Notes: generated from the sequence alone by a model not told the origin. A stretch of DNA of 64,000 nucleotides from Paenibacillus sp. 1011MAR3C5 (GCF_003591485.1 NZ_QZCF01000008.1:124001-188000); one strand, 5' to 3'; positions 19,403 through 28,994 are shown, numbered from the stretch's first letter. Numbers and translations: made by a program.

Positions 19403-19829
19403 TTTTTCGTTAACTCATGTCAATAACTTTACTTACGATAAATATTATTGTCAACATTTATTCCAAACTTTAACAAGATTACCGTCATTCGAACACTAGA
19501 GAACGCTCAGCGGCGCAATCGCTCCTTTGCCCTTACACGACCGGTTGCTGATTTCTCCCATCATACCATTTGCGCAAGTCAATCCGATACGTCGTCTCGT
19601 CTCATTCCTATCGCTTAACCTTGTCGGGTTTTGTCGAACGGGCAATTTGTAGATTTATTGGGTTTTCATGCGTACACTCAAGGGACTGGATAGTCGCTAT
19701 CCGTCGATTCCTCACTATGGCGATTTCGCCTATCCATCTGTTTTTTTTCAACAAATATGTGTCTATTTCGCCCCTCGATTGTCTAATAGTAGGACAAGGC
19801 TGACGGAGATGCGGAAGAGAGGTGATGAA
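19403..19829. other. Intergenic region between divergent regulator genes
   Basis: 427 bases between the TetR gene and the sigma-factor gene. It holds the TetR promoter listed separately and must hold the sigma-gene promoter. The upstream in-frame extension of the sigma ORF back to 19668 has no ribosome site and is treated as noncoding. No RNA gene or repeat was seen. Confidence 0.5.
19426..19454 (-). promoter_or_regulatory. Promoter of the TetR-DUF4188 operon
   Basis: Perfect TTGACA (19449-19454), 17-bp spacer, TAAAGT (19426-19431) on the minus strand, about 25 bases before the TetR start. Confidence 0.6.
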
Positions 19830-20315
19830 TTGCGGCAATTCTCTGAGGTCTATGAACAATATTCAGCCCCTGTGCATCGATTCCTCTTATCCCTGACCCG
19901 TGATGAGACGATGGCGGAAGAATTAACGCAAGAGACCCTTTATCGAGCCTTCCTTCATATCGACCGCTTCAGAGGTCAAGCCTCGCTGTATGGCTGGCTG
20001 TGCCAGATTGCGAAGAACTTGTACTTCAATGAATACAGGAAGAACAAGCGTCATGCGAACATGCCCGCATGGGATGAGACCGAGGCCGGGGGCGACTTTA
20101 CCTTTCGAATACTCCAGAAAGAACAGGCCATCATGGTTCATCGTATTCTGCACGCGTTGCCGGAGCCCTATAAGGAAGTGTTCACGCTGAAGGTATTCGG
20201 CGAGCTTACCTTTCGGGAAATTGCGGGGTTGTTCGGCAAAACCGAATCGTGGGCAAAAATGACCTTTTACCGCGCAAAAGAACGAATCGCAACGAAAATG
20301 GAGGAGCGCGAATGA
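19830..20315 (+). CDS. ECF-type RNA polymerase sigma factor
   Basis: 161 aa from the TTG at 19830. Region 2 spans about residues 7-75 (PVHRFLLSLTRDETMAEEL, LTQETLYRAFLHIDRF, GWLCQIAKNLYFNEYRK) and region 4 about 100-155 (LHALPEPYKEVFTLKVFGEL, then FREIAGLFGKTESWAKMTFY). TTG is chosen because an ideal GAGAGGTG lies 5 bases ahead and the protein then begins as the family does. An ATG at 19809 is in frame but poorly placed. The stop overlaps the next gene's ATG (ATGA), typical of a sigma/anti-sigma pair. Confidence 0.88.
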   Translation: MRQFSEVYEQYSAPVHRFLLSLTRDETMAEELTQETLYRAFLHIDRFRGQASLYGWLCQIAKNLYFNEYRKNKRHANMPAWDETEAGGDFTFRILQKEQAIMVHRILHALPEPYKEVFTLKVFGELTFREIAGLFGKTESWAKMTFYRAKERIATKMEERE

Positions 20316-21301
20316 GCACATCTTGCAATATCGTGTATGACTTGCTGCCGCTTTATGTCGACGGCGCATGCTCCGCAGAAAGCAGAGCTTACGTCGATGA
20401 GCATCTGTTGGATTGTCCGGCATGCCGGAAGAAATATGAGGCGATGGCGCAGCCCATAACGGTTGACATACTACTGGGAATTCAAGAGGATGCGGAACAG
20501 AGCGAAGGAGTGGAGGAACAACAACAACGTGACCATGCTGCCAAAAGCGTGCTGAGACGCATCAAGAGGAGATGGCTATTATCGCTTATTCCTTTGCTGC
20601 TGCTCATTCCTCTGCTGTTCCTGGGCATCAATCAATATCGCGGCGTAGGCATGTCGTTCACCAATCTGTATGATCATTATGCCGCAAGCCAATTTCTCAC
20701 CGCCCTGGAGAAGAGAGATTACGAAAAAGCATTCTCGTATATCAATATGAGCCACGAATATGACAATATTCAAGAAGGGTTGAAGCGATCAGCCGAGACG
20801 CTCGCATTCAACGTAGAAGATTTTGAGTCCAGAACAGACGAGAACGGTATTCTTTATTATACGAATGGGAAAACCATCTATACGGAGGAGCATATCAAGG
20901 CGATGCTGCGCCAGTATGAAGAATACCCCTGGTCGAAAGCGACGGATAAAGTGGGTGCCCAAAAATTTATCGAGGAGTATCAGGATGTGAGCTATGAGGA
21001 ATTCTATCAGAGGAGCAAAGAGAACTTCATAGCGAATATGAAAGAATGGGAGAGGCTTGGCTATACGCTCGCGGGACATCGGGTGAAAACCTCGTATGCC
21101 AATAACATTGACGGAGTCATGCATTACAGCTTCAGCTATTATCTATCTATAAAGAATGGCAAACAAACGATCAATTCTGGCACTATCGACTTCGTAGGAA
21201 CGAACAAAGGGAAATTCTCCTCTACCGGCGGTTCTTATTTCCCAGAGGACACCCTAACACCTAGGTTGCTTGATCGGATATCCATCTATTCCTTTGAGTA
21301 G
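20312..21301 (+). CDS. Zinc-finger (ZAS) anti-sigma factor, membrane anchored
   Basis: 329 aa. The N-terminus holds a zf-HC2 domain with the ZAS motif H-x3-C-x2-C (EHLLDCPACRKKY). One transmembrane helix (LLSLIPLLLLIPLLFLG, about residues 92-110) follows, and then a 210-residue extracytoplasmic domain rich in charged and Tyr residues. It would hold the ECF sigma factor inactive at the membrane until an outside signal releases it; the signal is unknown. Start ATG overlaps the sigma stop, with GGAGGAGCG before it. Confidence 0.85.
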   Translation: MSTSCNIVYDLLPLYVDGACSAESRAYVDEHLLDCPACRKKYEAMAQPITVDILLGIQEDAEQSEGVEEQQQRDHAAKSVLRRIKRRWLLSLIPLLLLIPLLFLGINQYRGVGMSFTNLYDHYAASQFLTALEKRDYEKAFSYINMSHEYDNIQEGLKRSAETLAFNVEDFESRTDENGILYYTNGKTIYTEEHIKAMLRQYEEYPWSKATDKVGAQKFIEEYQDVSYEEFYQRSKENFIANMKEWERLGYTLAGHRVKTSYANNIDGVMHYSFSYYLSIKNGKQTINSGTIDFVGTNKGKFSSTGGSYFPEDTLTPRLLDRISIYSFE

Positions 21302-21409
21302 CAGAATGAAAGGCGTCAAATTCGGTCAGGCCGCAAGCCCATACAGCTGCAATGTGGTTTACATAGCCCACTAACCATTAAGCTCATTAAAGTTTAATTA
21401 GATTGAGTA

Positions 21410-21441
21410 GAAGGCGGCCGTTCTTATGAGCGGTCGCCTTC
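21410..21441. terminator. Bidirectional hairpin between convergent genes
   Basis: 11-bp stem with one G-U pair (GAAGGCGGCCG / CGGTCGCCTTC) and a 10-nt loop, between the anti-sigma gene and the convergent DUF2812 gene. Confidence 0.6.
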
Positions 21442-21468
21442 TTCGTTAATGAAGCTGTCCCTCGTATC

Positions 21469-22020
21469 TCACACGGCTTTTTTGCCGCTGCGGTATCGAT
21501 TAAGCTTGAGGGTATACGAGATGTACGGGAAACCCGGGAAGATAAGCAGAATAAATGAGGCTAAGCCTGCGAAAAGACCAATCTGCCCTAGCGTTTCCGG
21601 CAGCCAGCCGTATCCGCTTATGATTCGAACAAGCAGCAGCACAATGGTTACGATCAGAAGCGGCAATGCCACCTTGCCGGACATTTTCCGCTCACGCTCG
21701 TATCTTTCAATAAGAGAGTCTTGATCCGTATAGATCGGTCTGGTGCCTGGAGGAGCGCTGAAGATATGGAAGGCACTCTCCCCGCCCGCAGAACACACCT
21801 TCTTCCAGCCTGCTTCTTCGAACAAGGCGAAGTAATCGGCGTCCGCATCCTCCTGATAATCTACGCTGTAGATGAGATTCTGAGGCTCTCCCTTTCTCAA
21901 GGTATATCCGAATGGAGCAAAGCTCTCCAGCAACCATCCTTTCCGTGCGTGCTTGCTTAGCTTCTTCATATCTGACGCTTCTGTAAACGCCAAGCCGCCG
22001 CTATATACATACTTTGTCAT
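21469..22020 (-). CDS. DUF2812 membrane protein
   Basis: 183 aa. The first 100 residues are the DUF2812 domain (KLSKHARKGWLLESFAPFGY, YSVDYQEDADADYFALFEEAGW). Two transmembrane helices (about 115-135 and 142-165) follow. Such proteins are almost always encoded with a PadR regulator, as here: the ATG at 22020 is 2 bases from the PadR stop, and the GGAAGG inside the PadR end is its ribosome site. Function unknown; an envelope-stress or sensing role is often guessed. Confidence 0.85.
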   Translation of the reverse strand: MTKYVYSGGLAFTEASDMKKLSKHARKGWLLESFAPFGYTLRKGEPQNLIYSVDYQEDADADYFALFEEAGWKKVCSAGGESAFHIFSAPPGTRPIYTDQDSLIERYERERKMSGKVALPLLIVTIVLLLVRIISGYGWLPETLGQIGLFAGLASFILLIFPGFPYISYTLKLNRYRSGKKAV

Positions 22021-22022
22021 CT

Positions 22023-22364
22023 TCATCCTTCCAGCACTCCTTTTTGTTGAAATATCGCTTCCGCATGGCGAACCATATCCTTGCGCCACTCGACGTTTTT
22101 CTGGAGCAGCCCCATCCCTTTGGCGGTAGCCGCATAGGTTTTGCGCTTATCGTCTTCATCATCGAACAATTCAATAAGTCCGGCAGCCAACAACTTCTTA
22201 ATGGTGGTGTACATCGATGCCGGTCCGACTGTCAGACGCTGATTCGTCATCGTCTCGATCGACTGCATAATCAAATATCCGTGCTTCGGCTCGACAACGG
22301 ACAGCAAGATGTAGAACGCTGTATCCGTCAGCTCGCCCATCTCCAAAGAATCATTTCGCGGCAA
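22023..22364 (-). CDS. PadR family transcriptional regulator
   Basis: 113 aa. Winged helix: LTDTAFYILLSVVEPKHGYL, LIMQSIETMTNQRLTVGP, SMYTTIKKLLAAGLIEL, then a C-terminal helix. TTG at 22364 is the likely start because GGGAGGTG lies 5 bases before it; an upstream in-frame ATG would place the ribosome site inside the gene. It is cotranscribed with the DUF2812 gene and likely represses both through the palindromes just upstream. Confidence 0.88.
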   Translation of the reverse strand: MPRNDSLEMGELTDTAFYILLSVVEPKHGYLIMQSIETMTNQRLTVGPASMYTTIKKLLAAGLIELFDDEDDKRKTYAATAKGMGLLQKNVEWRKDMVRHAEAIFQQKGVLEG

Positions 22365-22377
22365 TTCAGCACCTCCC

Positions 22378-22430
22378 ATATATCATTTAACGATATATCA
22401 TTGAATGTAGTATATCGTTTAACGATATAT
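22378..22430. promoter_or_regulatory. Two palindromic PadR-type operators
   Basis: Two copies of an AT-rich palindrome. Copy 1 is ATATATCATTTAACGATATAT (22378-22398) without its first base; copy 2 is TATATCGTTTAACGATATA (22411-22429). They are 32 bases apart, about three helix turns, and directly upstream of the PadR gene, so they probably cover its promoter. Confidence 0.7.
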
Positions 22431-22599
22431 GTGTCAACGGGAAAATTCAGTATGGAATCGACTCCGTAAAAATGACCCTGCAACTATGATATGATGAGGA
22501 TACGATGCTTCAAATAAACAGGCTTTACATCAAGCAATGGACGAATACAGTCTTTTCTGTCACATCTATATATGTAATAAAATCGGAGGTTGAATAACT

Positions 22600-23505
22600 A
22601 TGAACATCGCATTTATTGGACTCGGAACTATGGGCAAACCGATGGCTATGCATCTTCAGCGCGCAGGACATACGCTGGCTGTCTATAATCGCAACCGCGA
22701 CAGAACGCGGGACTTCGAACAGTTGGACTCGGTCACAATCGTATCAACGCCGAAGGAAGCTGCGGGACATGCAGATATCGTCTTCACCATGCTGACGGAT
22801 GATGCGGTGGTCGAGGCGGTTTATTTGGGAGAGGACGGCATTTTGTCCGCTTGTACGGATGAAACGTTCGACACGCCGAAGATTGTTGTGGATTGCAGCA
22901 CCATCTACCCGGATACAACTACAATGCTGGCAGAGCGTCTGGCCGCAGTCGGCGTCGATATGCTGGATGCGCCGGTGTCAGGCAGTGAGCCGCATGCCAT
23001 CGAAGGCATTTTGACCTTCATCGTTGGGGGTAAAAAGGAGGCGTATGAAACTTGCCTGCCGCTATTCGAATTAATGGGCAGAAAAGCGCTTTACATGGGG
23101 CCCAACGGAACAGGTGCCAATGCAAAGCTGGCGAACAACCTCATCGTAGCAGCCAATATTACAGCACTGGCTGAGGGCATGTCCATCGTACAGAAGTCCG
23201 GCGGCAACCCGGAGCTGTTCCTTGAGATTCTGGCTGGCGGAGGAGCGCGCAGTGCTGCTGCCGAAGTGAAGGGCCCTCGTATTCTGAACCGCGACTTCTC
23301 GCCGCAATTCATGGCCCAGCTCATGTTCAAGGATGTGAAGCTCGCTGGCCGTCTGGCCCAGTCTCTGCAAGTGCCTTCTCCTATTCAGGCGACCGTGCAG
23401 CAGCTGTTCCAAATCACATGCAACAACGGTCTCGGCCAAGAAGATCTCAGCGCCGTTGTGAAGACGTATGAAGCGTGGATTGGGGAGACGATTGGGGAGA
23501 AATAA
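22600..23505 (+). CDS. NAD(P)-dependent beta-hydroxyacid dehydrogenase (3-hydroxyisobutyrate dehydrogenase family)
   Basis: 301 aa, full length for the family. Rossmann motif IAFIGLGTMGKPMA at the N-terminus, substrate motif DAPVSGSEPHAIEG (about 126-139), the catalytic-lysine helix GTGANAKLANNL (about 168-180), and the final all-helical dimer domain. Such enzymes oxidize or reduce small beta-hydroxyacids (3-hydroxyisobutyrate, tartronate semialdehyde, succinic semialdehyde); the substrate here cannot be told. Clear ribosome site CGGAGGTTG. Monocistronic. Confidence 0.9.
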   Translation: MNIAFIGLGTMGKPMAMHLQRAGHTLAVYNRNRDRTRDFEQLDSVTIVSTPKEAAGHADIVFTMLTDDAVVEAVYLGEDGILSACTDETFDTPKIVVDCSTIYPDTTTMLAERLAAVGVDMLDAPVSGSEPHAIEGILTFIVGGKKEAYETCLPLFELMGRKALYMGPNGTGANAKLANNLIVAANITALAEGMSIVQKSGGNPELFLEILAGGGARSAAAEVKGPRILNRDFSPQFMAQLMFKDVKLAGRLAQSLQVPSPIQATVQQLFQITCNNGLGQEDLSAVVKTYEAWIGETIGEK

Positions 23506-23862
23506 AAGGCCGTGACGATAAGTGCCGGGATCATCCAAGGATGTTCTCGGCACAACAAACATGCTTGTTAACGACGAAGGCGCTTCTTCAGCAGCTCCAT
23601 TTCTTCCTCTATTCGACTTACCTCTATCCACTCAATCAATATCTCCACGTCATGTATTTGTTGCAATGAGGCTCTCGGTTTACTCATATTCAAAAAGCGA
23701 CGCACCTTCACACAAGCAAATGGAATAAACGGATTTAGCAAATTAGCCAAGTTGGCGATTATCTACATACAAATATGCAAGGTGCGGCCGCATAATGCTC
23801 GATCCTCTTTCACCTGTATCCACGGTTTTTGTTCGTCTAAGAACTGGGCGCACAAATGCGAA
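23506..23862. other. Intergenic stretch before the leader-distal end of CRISPR array 1
   Basis: 357 bases. A 60-codon minus-strand frame (listed separately) is the only coding candidate. No hairpin with a T-run and no leader-like sequence was seen, which fits the trailer end of the array. Confidence 0.5.
23568..23750 (-). CDS. Possible small hypothetical protein
   Basis: A 60-codon frame starting with TTG. The C-terminal half is a charged amphipathic helix (EILIEWIEVSRIEEEMELL). There is no good ribosome site for the TTG; an internal ATG (MSKPRASLQQ) also lacks one. It could equally be a decayed gene end. Low confidence. Confidence 0.2.
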   Translation of the reverse strand: MANLLNPFIPFACVKVRRFLNMSKPRASLQQIHDVEILIEWIEVSRIEEEMELLKKRLRR

Positions 23863-25925
23863 TATCGTTTCCACGCACCCAAGTAACGTGCGACCCAGGC
23901 ACGCAAACCCTTCTTAATATCTCCGAGATTTCAATCCACGCACCCAAGTAAGGTGCGACATCGCAGACAGCTAGACCAATCAGAGCAAAAAAAATTTCAA
24001 TCCACGCACCTAAGTAAGGTGCGACTGTCACGCCAAGCCCGATGCCGCCACCCATCTGTATTTCAATCCACGCACCTAAGTAAGGTGCGACCAATGCCGG
24101 CAAAGATCGCAATATGACTTTGCTATTTCAATCCACGCACCTAAGTAAGGTGCGACTCCATATGAAGACCGATTACAGCGAACAGGTCATATTTCAATCC
24201 ACGCACCCAAGTAAGGTGCGACCTAAATCCAAAAATGAGCAAGGTTATGGAATTTATTTCAATCCACGCACCCAAGTAAGGTGCGACTCATTTACCACAT
24301 AAAACTATCAATTCAGGGAGATTTCAATCCACGCACCCAAGTAAGGTGCGACCACTTCGCCATCATAATCGGCTGCCGGCAGTTTTTATTTCAATCCTCG
24401 CACCCAAGTAAGGTGCGACCAACGATCGATACGTCACTCGTATTTGCTACGGTATTTCAATCCACGCACCCAAGTAAGGTGCGACGACTTCGACACCTGT
24501 AACGCCGACGCCAACAGTATTTCAATCCACGCACCCAAGTAAGGTGCGACTTTTGTTAACCACACATTCATAGCCCCCGACAAATTTCAATCCACGCACC
24601 CAAGTAAGGTGCGACAAAACCTCCTTTTAATTTTAGATGTTCCATGTGATTTCAATCCACGCACCCAAGTAAGGTGCGACCCCTTACGGCTCTCCGTCCC
24701 GACATAATCGAAACATTTCAATCCACGCACCCAAGTAAGGTGCGACTTGTCCATGTCGGACGTCGACTTGTTGCTAGAGATTTCAATCCACGCACCCAAG
24801 TAAGGTGCGACTTGTACGGTAAAAAATTGGGGAACAACTGGAAATTTCAATCCACGCACCCAAGTAAGGTGCGACGCATCGGAACGCGGCGGCCTCGCCA
24901 CTTTTCGAAATTTCAATCCACGCACCCAAGTAAGGTGCGACATATCAATGGACCAAGCACTCTTTATGCACATATTTCAATCCACGCACCCAAGTAAGGT
25001 GCGACACATATTGGGCGCTGTAGGTATCCGGCTAGATCATTTCAATCCACGCACCCAAGTAAGGTGCGACCCACTAGACGTTACCGAAATTCCACCCTCA
25101 GACTATTTCAATCCACGCACCCAAGTAAGGTGCGACAACGGCTAAGTTCATAAGACAGAAGACATATGCAATTTCAATCCACGCACCCAAGTAAGGTGCG
25201 ACCTCGTGTGTAGTCCGTTTTAAGATCGTAGGAAATATTTCAATCCACGCACCCAAGTAAGGTGCGACATTTTATCGCCCCTTTAATTGGGTGAGGGTGA
25301 AAATTTCAATCCACGCACCCAAGTAAGGTGCGACTTTAGAAAATGGAGTCAGTCGAGTTCCTATTCGTATTTCAATCCACGCACCCAAGTAAGGTGCGAC
25401 ATCCCGTCACCAATTACACCAAACTCTTTTACTATTTCAATCCACGCACCCAAGTAAGGTGCGACTGCGTAAAAACGATCCATTCTTTCGACATACAAGA
25501 TTTCAATCCACGCACCCAAGTAAGGTGCGACTGCGACCTAATATTATGATGGTTAGTGGATGGAGATTTCAATCCACGCACCCAAGTAAGGTGCGACCCT
25601 GTTATTGAGTTCCATACTAAAGGAGAGATTGATTTCAATCCACGCACCCAAGTAAGGTGCGACTTACTGGATTTATAGGTACAAAAATGCTATAATAATT
25701 TCAATCCACGCACCCAAGTAAGGTGCGACGACATATTCGAGCAGACATATGAGCCAGTAACAATTTCAATCCACGCACCCAAGTAAGGTGCGACGCTGCA
25801 GACGAACAGGACGCATACAAGCGAAAGATTTCAATCCACGCACCCAAGTAAGGTGCGACCCACAACCGATTCCATGCGCTACATGTGTCTTGAATTTCAA
25901 TCCACGCACCCAAGTAAGGTGCGAC
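23863..25925 (-). CRISPR. CRISPR array 1, type I-C, 32 repeats / 31 spacers
   Basis: The 32-nt repeat reads GTCGCACCTTACTTGG then GTGCGTGGATTGAAAT on the minus strand (a type I-C repeat with a CGCACC hairpin and GATTGAAAT handle). Spacers are 33-35 nt. The leader and cas2 lie at the high-coordinate end, so transcription runs right to left and the oldest spacers are at 23.9 kb. The first repeat (23863-23894) is degenerate, and one at 24388 has a single change. Repeats at 23994, 24060 and 24125 carry CTAAG in place of CCAAG, the form that dominates array 2. One spacer (25203-25236) is nearly identical to one in array 2. Confidence 0.97.
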
Positions 25926-26135
25926 CGCGATTTTGAGCAAAAAAGCATAATATCAAGCGATGATTAGCTCTCAAACTGCAAAAAAGCAACTTTTAATTCT
26001 CCTTGTCTATCACTTGCCATGACAAATCGGCAATTCTACCTCGCAAAAAAGGTGCGAATCCCCTAGTGTTTTTATGTGAGCTTCACATTCGCACCGATGA
26101 TTCGCACTTTTTTCTCCGCTTTCTTGGCATTGAAG
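25926..26135 (-). promoter_or_regulatory. Leader of CRISPR array 1
   Basis: AT-rich 210 bases between cas2 and the first repeat. It contains an interrupted inverted repeat (GGTGCGAAT ... ATTCGCACC, 26051-26095) followed by a second GTGCGAA-type site (ATTCGCAC, 26100-26107). The same element lies at exactly the same distance (125 bases) from array 2. Pre-crRNA transcription and new-spacer insertion are expected to start from here. Confidence 0.8.
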
Positions 26136-26141
26136 TAAAAG

Positions 26142-26432
26142 CTAAAATATAAGTGGCCCTTCCATATCCAGCGACGCTTTGACCCCAATGTGCTCCACTT
26201 TCGTTTTATACTGGTTGCCAAGCCGGTAAAATCTTAAGCTGTCTTCTTCCTCGTCAATCAAATCGGCCAGTTGCAGCTTCAGTGATGTATATTGAGTTGC
26301 ATCCACCACGCATTCAAATACCGAATTCTGAACACGCTGCCCATAATTCTGGCATAGCTTCGATACTTGCCGCAGCCGTTTTTGCCCTGCGCTTGTCACC
26401 GTGCGCACATCATACGTAATAAGTACCAGCAA
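26142..26432 (-). CDS. cas2: Cas2 adaptation protein
   Basis: 96 aa ferredoxin-like fold. The family start VLITYDVRT (catalytic or metal Asp in the YDV motif) and the SVFECVVD strand are present. Cas2 bridges two Cas1 dimers in the spacer-integration complex. It starts 12 bases after cas1 and ends next to the leader, the usual I-C order. Confidence 0.95.
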   Translation of the reverse strand: MLVLITYDVRTVTSAGQKRLRQVSKLCQNYGQRVQNSVFECVVDATQYTSLKLQLADLIDEEEDSLRFYRLGNQYKTKVEHIGVKASLDMEGPLIF

Positions 26433-26444
26433 TGGCGCTCCCCC

Positions 26445-27476
26445 CTACTTCCACAAAAATGGCGGATACTCATCCAGGTCATTGCGCAAATATCGTGCCA
26501 ACAATAACGCCTGCACATGCGGAACGAGTCCCCACGATATTTTTTCACCTAGATAAGGATGGGTTATTTTCTCCTGTTTTTTAGCCTGCCAGGCGGTCAA
26601 AAAAGTTTTGCGAGCATCATCCGTTAATAGAACTGCTCCATTCTCCTTCTCGACAAAATCATTTTTGTTCAGAATCTTCTTGTTAATCAAAGACAACACA
26701 AACTTGTCGGCATACACACCCCGCAATTCCTCCATCACATCCAGCGCAAGTGAAATTCGCCCCGGCCGATCCCGATGCATAAATCCGACATAAGAATCCA
26801 GGCCCACTCCCTCCAGAGCGGCTCCCGTATCACTCGCCAGCAGCGTATAGGCAAACGACAACAACGCATTAACACGATCTTGCGGCGGCCTCCGCGAACG
26901 AGTTCGGAAGAAGAAGTCTTCCTTTTGCTGCAAAATCATATCGTCGAACAATCGGTTGTATGCAACCGCAGCCTGCCCCTCCAGTCCTCGCAGCCGCTCC
27001 AAATCCTCGCAAGCTCTAATCTCCATCATCATCTGCGACAACTGCTGCGAGACAGCCTTGAACATCGCGACATCAATACGCATGGCGTAATCCCGCGTCA
27101 TTCGCTCCAGCATCCACTTCTGATTGTAAAGCTTGCCAATAATAAAACTGCGGGCAATGGCGGCGGAGGCGGCTGTATCCTCCGAAATCAAATATTGTTT
27201 TTTCCGCAAAACAACGTTGCCGTTGCTCTCCCCGATCACTCTCGCCATAAACTTCCCGCTCATCGTCATAAAAACAAGAGAGATATTGCGCTCCGCACAA
27301 TACCTCATCAACGCCGGACTGGCTCCCGTATATCCAAACGCCACGACCGACTCCAGATTATGCAACGGTATTCGGGCCAGCTTCTCCTGTTCTTTGACAA
27401 GTACGATATTGTCGCCGTCCAGGGACAGATAGACATCCGGCTGCGTCACAAACAACGTATTCAGAAGCTTCTTCAT
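26445..27476 (-). CDS. cas1: Cas1 integrase (type I-C)
   Basis: 343 aa from the ATG at 27476, which overlaps the cas4 stop (ATGA). The N-terminal beta domain (LNTLFVTQPDVYLSLDGDN) leads to the helical catalytic domain with the metal ligands Glu in RGLEGQAA, His in GFMHRDRPG and Asp in SLALDVMEEL. Full family length. It joins prespacers into the leader end of the arrays together with Cas2 and Cas4. A longer frame extends upstream to 27557 but would lie inside cas4. Confidence 0.95.
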   Translation of the reverse strand: MKKLLNTLFVTQPDVYLSLDGDNIVLVKEQEKLARIPLHNLESVVAFGYTGASPALMRYCAERNISLVFMTMSGKFMARVIGESNGNVVLRKKQYLISEDTAASAAIARSFIIGKLYNQKWMLERMTRDYAMRIDVAMFKAVSQQLSQMMMEIRACEDLERLRGLEGQAAVAYNRLFDDMILQQKEDFFFRTRSRRPPQDRVNALLSFAYTLLASDTGAALEGVGLDSYVGFMHRDRPGRISLALDVMEELRGVYADKFVLSLINKKILNKNDFVEKENGAVLLTDDARKTFLTAWQAKKQEKITHPYLGEKISWGLVPHVQALLLARYLRNDLDEYPPFLWK

Positions 27477-28129
27477 TCCGCCATTTTCCCTTCGACATAA
27501 CTTTTGACGCTGCGCTTGTTCATCAAATCCGGCAAACAAATATGCTGCAAGGAGCAAGCCCTGCAGTATGCCCCTGTCTTCACTTTCGGAGTATGGCGAC
27601 GCTTGTAATAATCCTGCATTTCGCCGACCAGCCGCTTGACCTTATCCTTCCATTCATCCGTAATCGGTACCTTAACCCGATGCTTGATTTCATTGTAAAA
27701 CAGATACCCCGTGCGCACCTCGCACAACAGCATTTCCTCCAAACAAATGGCCTGGGCCACCAGTTGCACAATATCCTCATCGCCGCTCTTCGGTTTGCCG
27801 CGCTTATATTCCACAGGATAAGGAAGATACGTTCCATCCGCTCCGTGAATCGGAACCCCTTGATCGCTGCGGATAAACTCTACCACATCGCATACGCCAG
27901 TCAGACCAAGCTCGCTTGATCTGACCGGCATCGCCCTGACAATCAGCTTGTCTCCCCGCTTCTCGCGGGTAAACGGCTGATCTGCCTTGCGATGAACATG
28001 CTGTCCTTCTATCGTGTGAACATTTTCCTCCCACTGCTGTTCAATATGAATAAGGGCCCACTGACGCTTGCAGAATTGGAAATGCTGAATGCCAGACAAC
28101 AGTAGTTCGTTATCTTCCTTACCGTCCAT
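27473..28129 (-). CDS. cas4: Cas4 RecB-like exonuclease with 4Fe-4S cluster
   Basis: 218 aa. One cluster Cys in FQFCKRQWAL near the N-terminus and the others in YCRACSLQHICLP near the C-terminus. Nuclease residues are Asp in TGVCDVVEFI and the E-x-K pair in YPVEYKRGKPK. In type I-C, Cas4 trims prespacer ends and helps select the PAM before integration. It overlaps the cas7 end by a few bases and the cas1 start by 4. The ATG at 28129 is preceded by an in-frame TTG at 28132. Confidence 0.95.
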   Translation of the reverse strand: MDGKEDNELLLSGIQHFQFCKRQWALIHIEQQWEENVHTIEGQHVHRKADQPFTREKRGDKLIVRAMPVRSSELGLTGVCDVVEFIRSDQGVPIHGADGTYLPYPVEYKRGKPKSGDEDIVQLVAQAICLEEMLLCEVRTGYLFYNEIKHRVKVPITDEWKDKVKRLVGEMQDYYKRRHTPKVKTGAYCRACSLQHICLPDLMNKRSVKSYVEGKMAE

Positions 28130-28982
28130 CAAGCTCTTCTACCTTCAGGCCCTCCAGCGGCAACACATGAAAAGAGTAGTCCTCAAAAGCCTTCGGTTCC
28201 TCTACCAATCTCTCTCTCACCAGGGACCGATGCACCTTCGCCGACGAATATTGTCCTAGCTTGGATGAATGCTCCCACCAGTACACTCTCCGAACCTCCA
28301 TGCTTCCTTCCGGTCTGGCAGATGACACATCATTCTCGAACAGACTGAGCAGCGCTTCCTTGATACGGGCCGCATCTCCATTCGTAAAACCGGTTTTCTC
28401 CGCCAATTGGGTATTGATACTGCCATAGAACACGTACACGCCGGAATCAACACGATGCTTCATCCCCATCGTATCCGAACCTCTTTCCTTGCCGGATTCC
28501 GAATTGACGCTTTTTGTAATTTGCAGGCTTGTAATATCAATCGGATCAATGCTCATCGCAGGATGCACGGATACGGGGCCGCGCACCCCTACAGACACAC
28601 CACCGCCTTTGCCTTCCGCCTTGAAAGCAAACACCTGGCCGAAGCTTCGGACATCAATCCAATTCTGACAAGCCACGGAGGCGAATTGATCACTTGAACC
28701 TGTCTTGGACTTCAGGATTTCCTTAAGCTCCTCCACCCCTTCGGCCCGTTCCTTCAGGCTGCTGTAAGCGTCGTTCTTGCGATCATTCGACTGGACAAAA
28801 ACGGATTCGCCCATATCCTGCAGTCGGTTTCTAATTTTGCGCTTGATCGCCACGTCGGACATCTCACCTCGCCCGTCATAGTTCTGACGTGGACGATTGC
28901 CGTTAAGCGGATCGCCGTTCGGATTGGCGTTGGCAACGGAAAAAACAACAGCAAAGTCGATCTTATGATCCAGAATGGTCAT
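28119..28982 (-). CDS. cas7: Cas7/Csd2 backbone subunit of type I-C Cascade
   Basis: 287 aa. The typical I-C start (DFAVVFSVANANPNGDPLNG) and RPRQNYDGRGEMSDVAIKRK identify Csd2. Middle motifs WIDVRSFGQVFAFK and VRGPVSVHPAMS are also family marks. Several copies coat the crRNA spacer. ATG at 28982 is favoured over 28988 because AAGGAG is then 8 bases away. Its end overlaps cas4. Confidence 0.95.
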   Translation of the reverse strand: MTILDHKIDFAVVFSVANANPNGDPLNGNRPRQNYDGRGEMSDVAIKRKIRNRLQDMGESVFVQSNDRKNDAYSSLKERAEGVEELKEILKSKTGSSDQFASVACQNWIDVRSFGQVFAFKAEGKGGGVSVGVRGPVSVHPAMSIDPIDITSLQITKSVNSESGKERGSDTMGMKHRVDSGVYVFYGSINTQLAEKTGFTNGDAARIKEALLSLFENDVSSARPEGSMEVRRVYWWEHSSKLGQYSSAKVHRSLVRERLVEEPKAFEDYSFHVLPLEGLKVEELDGR

Positions 28983-28994
28983 GTTCATCTCTCC

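Noticed and set aside
19668..19829. N-terminal extension of the sigma-factor frame
   Set aside because: No ribosome site, no family similarity, and a perfect site exists before the TTG at 19830.
24114..25940. Many open frames on both strands inside array 1
   Set aside because: They are periodic translations of the CRISPR repeats (for example repeated FQSTHPSKVR or HLTWVRGLK) and carry no ribosome sites.
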